From: an uncultured Opitutia bacterium | GTDB taxonomy: Bacteria > Verrucomicrobiota > Verrucomicrobiia > Opitutales > UBA953 | Direction: 5' to 3' | NCBI GenBank assembly: GCA_903882335.1 | Contig: CAIRWP010000162.1 | Location: 1 to 9,628, forward strand | DNA length: 9,628 nt | Shown: in pieces, positions 1 to 5,533 of the stretch | How the letters are laid out: each line of letters begins with the position of its first letter | Numbering within the stretch: position 1 is the first letter of the stretch | Notes under the pieces: model-generated | What the model saw: the letters and a program-made list of their open reading frames with translations, nothing else | Told to the model about the DNA's origin: nothing | Database searches by the model: none | Program-made: the position numbers and the translations under genes

Positions 1-1001
1 AGCTGCCGGCGGGTCCGGTCGTCGACGAGTTTATTCCCCATCTCCTCCACCCGGCGTTTCGTCGCGCCCTCCAGGATCTTATCCAACCAAGGACCCTTCC
101 GGCGATCGCACCGCCGCAGGCAATCGGGCGACCCATCGACGACGATGAGCGCGGCCAGATACGCGGCGGCCTCGACCGGGTCGGGCTCATCCATCATCTG
201 GAGGTCGGCCACCTCGAGCGCGGCCTCGGTCGATCCTTGCGCCCATGCCTCACGGGCGCAGACCAAGGCGAGGGTTTTGTCAGGGCTCACTCCTTCCCCC
301 AGGCGATAGGCGATGGCTAGGTTCAGCCAGGCCTGGGCATCTCCCTTCTCCGCGGCTTGCCGGAAATAAGCGATCGCCTGCCCCTCATCCTTGGGCGCGA
401 GATCGCCTTCCATGTGAATCAAGCCCAGCCGGTTGAGGGCGACCGCACAACCTCGGTCCGCCGCGAGCCGGAAGCAGCGAAGAGTCTCGGCGACGTCCTG
501 CGCACGGCCCAGGCCATGCTCCGCCTGGAGGCCGAGGTTGAACATCCCCATGGGCTCGCCGGCCTTCCAGGCTTCCCGGTAGTACCAGGCAGCCCGGGTG
601 TGATTCGGAGCGCCGAACTCCCCGGTGCTATCGCACTCCCCCAAGGCGTTGAGCGCGCGACCATGCCCCTGGTCGGCCGCCCGCACGAACCATCGGCGCG
701 CCGCGGCGGGATTCGCCGGCTCGAAAGCGCCGGTCAGCATCCCCATGGCGCGACGGAACTGCGCATCGGCATCGCCCGCCTTGGCCTTGGCGACCAGCGC
801 CGGCCAGTCCTCCTTCGCCGCCCGCGCCAACAGTTCAGCCGCGGCCGGCCCGGGGGCGACCGGCGTCTCCGCGGAGGCGGGCGGCGCGACCGCCGGCGCC
901 GGAGCCGCGACCACCGCGGCGGGCGCGGTCACCCGCTCAGCGGCGAGGACGATGAGCGCGGCGAGGACGAGACCGGCCAGGAGGCTGCCAAGGAGACGCA
1001 T
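1..1001 (-). CDS. Exported Sel1-like repeat (TPR-like) protein, 3' end outside window
   Basis: The reverse strand is open from an ATG at 1001 to the window edge, giving 333 codons with no stop, so the C-terminus is missing. Residues 1-21 form a short positive start plus a hydrophobic stretch (MRLLGSLLAGLVLAALIVLA), a signal peptide or anchor. An Ala/Pro-rich linker (about 22-55) follows. From about residue 77 to 256 there are five consecutive 36-residue Sel1-type units, with hallmarks such as ARRWFVRAADQGHGRALNAL, YYREAWKAGEPMGMFNLG and AYFRQAAEKGDAQAWLNLAI. The region after 260 (AAAYLAAL, then a charged stretch) is less repeat-like. Sel1 units form alpha-solenoids that act as protein-interaction scaffolds, often in the envelope; no enzymatic role is expected. 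Two nearby upstream ATGs (1009 and 1017) are in other frames, so 1001 is the best start. It lies 100 bases after the peptidase-like gene. The partner protein is unknown. Confidence 0.88.
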   Translation of the reverse strand, partial: MRLLGSLLAGLVLAALIVLAAERVTAPAAVVAAPAPAVAPPASAETPVAPGPAAAELLARAAKEDWPALVAKAKAGDADAQFRRAMGMLTGAFEPANPAAARRWFVRAADQGHGRALNALGECDSTGEFGAPNHTRAAWYYREAWKAGEPMGMFNLGLQAEHGLGRAQDVAETLRCFRLAADRGCAVALNRLGLIHMEGDLAPKDEGQAIAYFRQAAEKGDAQAWLNLAIAYRLGEGVSPDKTLALVCAREAWAQGSTEAALEVADLQMMDEPDPVEAAAYLAALIVVDGSPDCLRRCDRRKGPWLDKILEGATKRRVEEMGNKLVDDRTRRQ

Positions 1002-1053
1002 CCCGCCATGATACCATGGGACGGCCGAAACGCGCAAGGGGCGCGGGCCAACT

Positions 1054-1074
1054 ATTGTACTTTTATTAAAAAGT
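1054..1074 (-). promoter_or_regulatory. Candidate promoter / AT-rich dyad upstream of the Sel1-repeat gene
   Basis: This is an AT-rich island inside very GC-rich DNA. On the minus strand TACAAT (1059-1054) matches the sigma70 -10 box at 5 of 6 bases and would place transcription start near 1047, about 46 bases before the ATG at 1001. Immediately upstream is a perfect inverted repeat, ACTTTT-(4)-AAAAGT on the plus strand (1059-1074). There is no good -35 box at the expected distance, so the dyad could be an activator or repressor site. A short T-run after GC-rich sequence could instead serve as a weak terminator for the upstream gene. Confidence 0.35.
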
Positions 1075-1101
1075 TCCGACGGGCCCCTTGACGACCGGCG
1101 A

Positions 1102-2439
1102 TCAGCGCCGCCGCAGGCGCACGACGATCCGGGCGGGGACCGAGGCGTCGGAGCCGGGATGGGGCAGCAGGACGAAGTCGTCCGCGGCGATCGCCGGGCT
1201 CGGACCGACGACTTCCCAGCCGGCGGCATGGCGGGGCAGGAAGGCGACCAGGGGCCGGCCGCCGCGCTGGGAGCCATTGGTGTCCACCGCCGCGAAGGTC
1301 CGCGCACCGGCGGCCGGCGTGATGATCCATTCGACCTCCCCCGACGACAGGGTCGTCAGGGTCTCGTGCCAGCGCAAGGGACCGGGCGCCATCCGCGCAT
1401 CCCAGTGGGGGTCGCCGTAGAAGATGGTCATATCGCGGTCGAACTCCAGACCCCGGCGATCCCCGGCGGACACCCGTCCGGCCGCGACCTCCTGGAGCCG
1501 CCAGAGCAAGGCCTGGTGGTTGGCCAGCCAAGCCTGGTTGAGGTTAAAGCGGCCCGGCTGCTCCACGAAGTAATCCAGGACCCCCCAGCCAGCGTAACCG
1601 AACCAGGTAGGCTGGACATAGCCGACCATCTGCCGGACCCCACCGGAGGCCATCCAGGACAGGGCCATGCAATCCCCGCCGGGGACGTTACCCATGAGAC
1701 AATTCCCGATGGGCAGGTAGACCTTAGGGTTGGAGGCGTCGAGACGGTGCACCGTCCCGTCGAGGGCCTTGCCTAGGATGACCCCGTCTTTGTGACCGAA
1801 GGTGCCGTTGCGGTAGCGATAGCCCGGCTGCCAATCGTGCTCCGTCGCGTGCCCGGAAGTGATGAAGAGGTCGGTGTTGCCCTCGTTGAGGCGGGCGACG
1901 ATCTGGGCGGTCGAGTCCTTCGGTCCGGCCACCTCCCGCGGAGCGCCCCCCGCGGCTTTCTCCCAGCTTTCCCCGGCCTTGAATTCGGAAAACCAATAGC
2001 CCTTTTCGACGCACTCCATCGCGAACGACGTGCCGGCGCCGACGGTGCGGATGGTCAGCGGCTGGCCGGGCGCGGCGAGCTTGAGCGCTTGGGCGGCGTC
2101 CAGACCCGTCACCACGCCCCATTGGAAATCCTCATAAGGATCGCCGTCGTTCTCGCGCGCCAACCGATGCATAACCACCGCGGCCTTGGGTCCCAGCTCC
2201 TCGGGGCGGGCGACCCAGGTCACGAAACGCGGCTGCAGGCGCCGCAATTCTTCCTGCTGTTCCGCCGGGGAGGCGCGGAAGACCAGCACCTTGGCCGTAT
2301 GGGCTGTCTCCAAGGCGGCCACGACCTTGGCCCAACCCTCGTCATAACGGGTCGGCGCCGAGACGAGGACGACCGAATCAGCGGCGCGCGCGACGAACGC
2401 GACGGCCAGGAACAACCACGGACGCAAGACGGACGGCAT
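1102..2439 (-). CDS. Secreted C25 (gingipain)-like caspase-fold protein, putative cysteine peptidase
   Basis: The 445-residue product starts with a probable signal peptide (MPSVLRPWLFLAVAFVARA, cut near residue 19-20), so it should act outside the cytoplasm. Features resembling clan CD/C25 peptidases appear in the right order. They are a segment at about 100-120 (DPYEDFQWGVVTGLDAAQAL) like the 'DPYPD...GR' region, a hydrophobic strand ending in a candidate catalytic His (LFITSGHATEHDW, His197), a second strand ending in a candidate Cys (VYLPIGNCLMG, Cys247), and a late YGDP motif (IFYGDPHW, 341-346) like the GDP motif common in C25 proteins. The C-terminal 100 residues look like a beta domain. 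Unlike classic clan CD enzymes, His197 is followed by Ala, not Gly, so activity is uncertain. The ATG lies 3 bases after the methyltransferase stop, so the two are co-transcribed. Family assignment is by motif reading only; substrate unknown. Confidence 0.6.
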   Translation of the reverse strand: MPSVLRPWLFLAVAFVARAADSVVLVSAPTRYDEGWAKVVAALETAHTAKVLVFRASPAEQQEELRRLQPRFVTWVARPEELGPKAAVVMHRLARENDGDPYEDFQWGVVTGLDAAQALKLAAPGQPLTIRTVGAGTSFAMECVEKGYWFSEFKAGESWEKAAGGAPREVAGPKDSTAQIVARLNEGNTDLFITSGHATEHDWQPGYRYRNGTFGHKDGVILGKALDGTVHRLDASNPKVYLPIGNCLMGNVPGGDCMALSWMASGGVRQMVGYVQPTWFGYAGWGVLDYFVEQPGRFNLNQAWLANHQALLWRLQEVAAGRVSAGDRRGLEFDRDMTIFYGDPHWDARMAPGPLRWHETLTTLSSGEVEWIITPAAGARTFAAVDTNGSQRGGRPLVAFLPRHAAGWEVVGPSPAIAADDFVLLPHPGSDASVPARIVVRLRRR

Positions 2440-2442
2440 GGC

Positions 2443-3222
2443 TCAGGGCTTCTCGAAGATGAGGAGGTGCTGCCAGGGCAGATCGGGCTTGTTCATCACG
2501 AAACGGAAACCGGCGGCCTCGAACTCCTTGCGGGCTTGGGCCTCCGAGAGCTTGTGGTGCGGCTTGATCGGCACCTTCGGGTCTTCCTCCCGGTACTCGA
2601 GCAGGTAGATGCGACCCTTCGGCTTCAAGGCCGAGCGCAACGAAGCGAGCATCTCCACCGGGTGATCGAACTCATGGTAGGCGTCGACCATCAGGGCGGC
2701 GTCCAGGGACGCCGGCGGCAGCTTGACGTCGTCGATCGCCCCGAGGTGCGGCTGGACGTTGGGGATGCCCAGGCGGGCCGACTCCTTCTTCAGGAAGTCC
2801 AGCATCTCCGGCTGGATGTCGACGGCGACCACCCGACCGCGCGGGATCTTGGGCGCGATCCGGAAAGAATAGTAACCTGAGCCCGCCCCGATGTCGGCGA
2901 TGACGGTATCCGGCGCCAGCTCGAGCAAGGCGATGGCCTTGGACGGAGCCTCCTCCTTCTCGCGATTGTCGCGCTCCAGCCAGCCGATACCGGGATGGCC
3001 CATGACCTGGGAGATTTCCCGACCCATCCAGGTCTTGCCGATGCCGTCCGGGGAAGGCGGACAGGTGCCGTAAGCCGGGGCGACGACCGGCGCCGGTTTG
3101 GCGGGCGCGGGCGCGGTCGCCGCCGGTGCGGAAGCCACCGCGGCGGGCTTGGACCAAAGGTAGAGACCGATCGTGGCGAGCAGCAGCAGGACGGCGGTAA
3201 GCGCGGGGTGACGGCGGAACAT
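2443..3222 (-). CDS. Membrane-anchored or exported class I SAM-dependent methyltransferase
   Basis: The 259-residue product opens with an N-terminal hydrophobic segment (about residues 7-23, ALTAVLLLLATIGLYLW) and an Ala/Pro-rich linker (27-50), then a Rossmann methyltransferase domain. Motif I is VIADIGAGSGYYS (107-119, SAM glycine loop). The acidic strand-2 end is VVAVDIQPEM (131-140), motif II is DAALMVDAYHEF (174-185), and LKPKGRIYLLEY (199-210) is the typical post-motif. The preceding MGREISQVMGHPGIGWLERD (66-85) resembles a recurrent family of bacterial 'predicted methyltransferases' carrying export signals. The substrate is unknown. The ATG at 3222 is chosen because the hydrophobic segment follows it directly and an AGGA lies about 11 bases upstream; the reading frame extends to 3438, but that part overlaps the exonuclease gene and looks non-native (Arg/Ser-rich). 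It is the first gene of the leftward cluster. Confidence 0.85.
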   Translation of the reverse strand: MFRRHPALTAVLLLLATIGLYLWSKPAAVASAPAATAPAPAKPAPVVAPAYGTCPPSPDGIGKTWMGREISQVMGHPGIGWLERDNREKEEAPSKAIALLELAPDTVIADIGAGSGYYSFRIAPKIPRGRVVAVDIQPEMLDFLKKESARLGIPNVQPHLGAIDDVKLPPASLDAALMVDAYHEFDHPVEMLASLRSALKPKGRIYLLEYREEDPKVPIKPHHKLSEAQARKEFEAAGFRFVMNKPDLPWQHLLIFEKP

Positions 3223-3240
3223 ACCCTTGTTCCTAGGCCC

Positions 3241-3264
3241 GGCGGACCAAAGCGCAAGTCCGCC
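3241..3264. promoter_or_regulatory. Inverted repeat in the divergent intergenic region
   Basis: The 86-base gap between the methyltransferase start (3222) and the exonuclease start (3309) contains a perfect 7-base inverted repeat, GGCGGAC (3241-3247) and GTCCGCC (3258-3264), separated by 10 bases. It is placed where an operator for either divergent gene could lie. No convincing sigma70 promoter was found for either direction. In DNA this GC-rich, such repeats arise easily by chance, so support is weak. Confidence 0.2.
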
Positions 3265-3308
3265 CACGCTTGACCCGCCCGCCGGGGAACGCCACCCCTT
3301 GCCTACCG

Positions 3309-3926
3309 ATGCGTTGCGCGACCGAGTGGACCTTGATCGACACCGAGACCACGGGTCTGTTCGCGCCGATCCATGTGGTGGAGGTCGCCGCGGTCCGGAT
3401 GCGCGGCTGGGAGCCGACCGGCGAGACCTTCCAGGCATTCCTGGACCATGACATCGAGATCCCGGGTGAGGCCGAGGCCATCCACGGCTATGACCGCGCC
3501 TTCCTCCGTCGCCACGGCGCCGCGCCCCGCGAGGTCCACCGGGCCTTCCGCGACTTCCTCGGTGAACGCCCCATCTGCGCGCACAACCTCAGCTACGACC
3601 TCGACCGCTGCCTCCTGCCGGAGTGGTCGCGACTACGCGCGGGCACCGCCCACGTCCGCGGTTTCTGCACCGTGAAGCTCGCCCGCCGGACCTTACCCGA
3701 ACTCAAGTTCCACGGGATGGGTCTGCTCACGCGGAAATACCACCTGACGCGCGCCAAGGCCCACGCGGCGCTGGCGGACGCCCAGGCGACCGCCCAACTT
3801 GTCAGCCAGGTCCTCGCGCCACGCCTGCGCGGGACGGCCTTCGAGGACTTCGCCGCACTGGTCCGCTTCTCGGAAATGGAGCGACGCCGGGCCGTGAAGG
3901 CCTTGGGCGCGGGACCCGCGCAATAA
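3309..3926 (+). CDS. Stand-alone DEDDh 3'-5' exonuclease (DnaQ / Pol III epsilon-like)
   Basis: The product is 205 residues from the ATG at 3309. Exo I is TLIDTETTG with Asp11 and Glu13. Exo II is AHNLSYDLDR with Asp97 (or Asp99). Exo III is HAALADAQAT with His152 and Asp157. These are the four acidic residues plus histidine that bind two metal ions and hydrolyse DNA or RNA from the 3' end. No GIY-YIG, BRCT or helicase domain is attached, so it is a minimal exonuclease, either a proofreading subunit paralogue or a repair nuclease. No polymerase gene is nearby. A TTG at 3270 would add 13 residues with no family resemblance; ATG 3309 starts two residues before the usual strand and is preferred, although no strong ribosome-binding site is visible. 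It is divergent from the methyltransferase and convergent with the cysteine-rich gene. It appears cytoplasmic, with no signal peptide. Confidence 0.88.
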   Translation: MRCATEWTLIDTETTGLFAPIHVVEVAAVRMRGWEPTGETFQAFLDHDIEIPGEAEAIHGYDRAFLRRHGAAPREVHRAFRDFLGERPICAHNLSYDLDRCLLPEWSRLRAGTAHVRGFCTVKLARRTLPELKFHGMGLLTRKYHLTRAKAHAALADAQATAQLVSQVLAPRLRGTAFEDFAALVRFSEMERRRAVKALGAGPAQ

Positions 3927-3950
3927 AAAGGCCGACCTCGCGGTCGGCCT
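3922..3950 (-). terminator. Rho-independent terminator for the cysteine-rich gene / chrA unit
   Basis: A perfect 9-base stem, AGGCCGACC (3929-3937) and GGTCGGCCT (3942-3950), closes on a TCGC loop. Read leftward it is followed by TTTTTATT, the classic terminator tail, 22 bases after the stop codon of the cysteine-rich gene. Read rightward there is no T-run, so it is mainly a minus-strand terminator. Its tail overlaps the TAA stop codon of the convergent exonuclease gene (3924-3926). Confidence 0.85.
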
Positions 3951-3972
3951 CATCGGGTGAAACCTGGCAGGC

Positions 3973-4194
3973 TTACTTCTTGGTAGGCTCGGCCTTCTCG
4001 ACCGGGTTGCACTTCTCGCAGACCTTCGAGTCCTTGGCAGCCTTGACGCAGCAGGGGTGGTTGCACTTTTCGCCCTTCTTGTCGGCCTTCTGGCAGCAAC
4101 CGCCGTCCTTGAACTTGGAGGTGTCGACCTTGGTATCGGCGGCAACGGCGACGAGGGTGAAGGCGAGGGACAGCGCGAGGAGGAGTTTCTTCAT
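3973..4194 (-). CDS. Small exported cysteine-rich protein with internal duplication
   Basis: The product has 73 residues. MKKLLLALSLAFTLVAVAA is a textbook Sec signal peptide, cut near residue 19, leaving about 54 mature residues. The mature part is Lys-rich and has seven cysteines (33, 34, 44, 48, 49, 59, 62) in the pattern CC-x9-C-x3-CC-x9-C-x2-C. Two units with a 15-residue period can be aligned: CCQKADKKGEKC (33-44) and CCVKAAKDSKVC (48-59), identical at both leading Cys, Lys, Ala, Lys and the final Cys. EKCN also recurs at 42-45 and 60-63. This suggests either disulfide bonding or metal binding (His46 also available); I do not recognise a named family. It lies 44 bases downstream of chrA, with its own possible promoter and a strong terminator behind it. 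Its real-gene status is supported by the signal peptide, the terminator and the drop in GC at its 5' end. Confidence 0.8.
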   Translation of the reverse strand: MKKLLLALSLAFTLVAVAADTKVDTSKFKDGGCCQKADKKGEKCNHPCCVKAAKDSKVCEKCNPVEKAEPTKK

Positions 4195-4203
4195 AGTGAT
4201 ACC

Positions 4204-4231
4204 ACTTTAGGCAGAATGATGAAGAAAGCAA
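4204..4231 (-). promoter_or_regulatory. Possible promoter for the cysteine-rich gene
   Basis: The AT-richer gap between chrA and the cysteine-rich gene contains, on the minus strand, TTGCTT (4231-4226) and TAAAGT (4209-4204) separated by 16 bases. These match the sigma70 boxes at 3 of 6 and 4 of 6 positions. The predicted start would be within a few bases of the ATG at 4194, giving a nearly leaderless transcript; no clear Shine-Dalgarno sequence is present. Alternatively the gene is simply read through from chrA. Confidence 0.28.
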
Positions 4232-4238
4232 CCCCCGC

Positions 4239-5429
4239 TTACCGGACCGCGAAGAAGCCTACCAGCGCCCCGAGACTGATGATGGCGGGGATCGGCAGGC
4301 TCCGCCGCTGGCTAGCCCAAGCCGCCCCGAGGGCCAGCGGCGCGCCGAGCAACAGGTTATCCATCCGGAGCACCAAGCCGACGGCAAGCGAGCCAACGGC
4401 GCCGGCCGCGACCGCGGCGACCATCCCGATCGCGTCATGCAGGGGACGGTCGGCGACGCCCTCCTCGGCGACCTCCGCGAAAGAAAGCACCAACACCGTG
4501 GAGGGCCCGAAGGTAAAGACCACCGGCAACAGCAGCCCGACCAGACCACCAAGCCAACCCGCGGCCAGTCCGAGCTGGCCGTGCCAACCGGCGACGAAGC
4601 CGATGAAACTACCGGCCAGTAGGAGCGGCCCGGGGGTCGCCTCCCCCACGACCATGGCATCGCCGAACTTGGACTCCGCGAGCCAACCCTGGCCATCGGC
4701 CCGCTGCCGCCAGTAACCCAAGGCCGCATAAGCGCCGCCGAAGGAAAGTAGCACGGCCAGCAAGGAAACCTCGGTCAGCCGGACGACCCCGTGGGCATGC
4801 CCCAGCAACGCCCACAGCAGGAGGAAACCACCGACGAAAGGCAGGAGACGCAGGCCGGCCAGACGCGTCGCCGCGCGCAACCGGTCCGACACGGGCGGCA
4901 AGGGCTCCTCGTCCGCGGGGCGGACGAACCAACCCCACAGACCGGCGAAACCGGCGAGCACCAAGAATGGCACCCCGAGCAGCAGGCCGCCCCACGCCAG
5001 GCCGGCGGCCCAACGTCGGCGGACATCGGTGGCGGCCGTCGCCAGCAGACGGAACGCGGCCACGCCGACGACACCGACGACCGCGGCGCGCGCCCCGAGC
5101 AAGGCCCCCTCGACCAGCGGCAACCTTCCCCAGTTGACGTAAGCCCAGGCGAACGCACCGCAGGCGAGCAAACCCGGGAGCACGAAGAGCCCGGTCGCGA
5201 CGACGGCCGCCCGCCACCCGGCGGACCGCCAGGCGATCCACGCGACCAGCTGCTGGGCCTCCGGACCCGGCAGGAAGAGACACAGCCCGAGGGCGCGCAG
5301 GAACTGCGGGCGTTCCAACCAGCCAAGCGGCGCGACACACCGCCGTTCGAGCTCCGCGATCTGGGGGCCCGGCCCGCCGAAAGAGGTGCAGCCGAGGGTC
5401 AGCCAGAATCTCCAGGTCGGGGGCGACAT
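4239..5429 (-). CDS. chrA: Chromate transporter, ChrA family, two-domain form
   Basis: The product is 396 residues from the ATG at 5429: an integral inner-membrane protein made of two homologous halves, the long-chain form of the CHR family, whose characterised members export chromate driven by the proton gradient. The N-terminal half carries the family hallmarks SFGGPGPQIAELERR (from about residue 16) and LFLPGPEAQQLVAWIAW (about 51-67). The second half begins after a hydrophilic loop (about 170-185) and repeats the motif as LSFGGAYAALGYW (about 228-240), with GEATPGPLLLAGSFIGF (about 262-278). About ten or more hydrophobic segments are evident. A TTG at 5453 would add eight residues, but it lies inside a palindrome and has no ribosome-binding site; ATG 5429 fits the family better. 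No chrB or chrC regulator is adjacent. Substrates other than chromate, for example sulfate, cannot be excluded. The cysteine-rich gene follows 44 bases downstream. Confidence 0.92.
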   Translation of the reverse strand: MSPPTWRFWLTLGCTSFGGPGPQIAELERRCVAPLGWLERPQFLRALGLCLFLPGPEAQQLVAWIAWRSAGWRAAVVATGLFVLPGLLACGAFAWAYVNWGRLPLVEGALLGARAAVVGVVGVAAFRLLATAATDVRRRWAAGLAWGGLLLGVPFLVLAGFAGLWGWFVRPADEEPLPPVSDRLRAATRLAGLRLLPFVGGFLLLWALLGHAHGVVRLTEVSLLAVLLSFGGAYAALGYWRQRADGQGWLAESKFGDAMVVGEATPGPLLLAGSFIGFVAGWHGQLGLAAGWLGGLVGLLLPVVFTFGPSTVLVLSFAEVAEEGVADRPLHDAIGMVAAVAAGAVGSLAVGLVLRMDNLLLGAPLALGAAWASQRRSLPIPAIISLGALVGFFAVR

Positions 5430-5439
5430 CGCCGAGCGA

Positions 5440-5455
5440 GTTTGGCGGACCAAAC
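5440..5455. promoter_or_regulatory. Perfect palindrome upstream of chrA, candidate operator
   Basis: GTTTGG-CGGA-CCAAAC forms a 6-base inverted repeat with a 4-base spacer, 11 bases upstream of the chosen chrA ATG. It lies in the 104-base region divergent between chrA and the giant cassette gene. It could be a repressor site or a leader hairpin affecting chrA translation. No convincing -35/-10 pair was found in this gap in either direction. Confidence 0.3.
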
Positions 5456-5533
5456 GCCCGAAGCACGACCAAAACCGCCCGCACGGACGGATAGGGGGTT
5501 GCGACCACCGCCCCTTGTAATCAAGTTATCACC

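Noticed and set aside
939..970. Short direct repeat GCGGCGAGGACGA near the Sel1 gene start
   Set aside because: It encodes the repetitive Leu/Ala/Val signal-peptide core on the minus strand and reflects codon bias, not a functional repeat.
357..1091. Plus-strand open frame of 244 codons
   Set aside because: It is antisense to the Sel1-repeat gene, which has clear repeats and a signal peptide. The product is low-complexity Arg/Gly-rich.
1792..2880. Long plus-strand open frame of 362 codons
   Set aside because: It lies antisense to the peptidase-like and methyltransferase genes, and its product is Arg/Gly/Leu-rich with no motif. It is explained by high GC and the strong signals on the other strand.
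3270..3308. TTG start and 13-residue extension of the exonuclease; also TTGACC as a -35 box
   Set aside because: The extension has no family resemblance and ATG 3309 fits the DnaQ N-terminus. As a -35 box it has no -10 box at a suitable distance.
3223..3438. N-terminal extension of the methyltransferase frame
   Set aside because: The extra 72 residues are Arg/Ser/Pro-rich, overlap the exonuclease gene on the other strand, and would bury the hydrophobic start of the real protein.
5495..5533. Possible sigma70 promoter for the cassette A gene (TTGCGA with TAATCA)
   Set aside because: The spacing is only 13 bases, too short for a normal promoter; no better pair was found.
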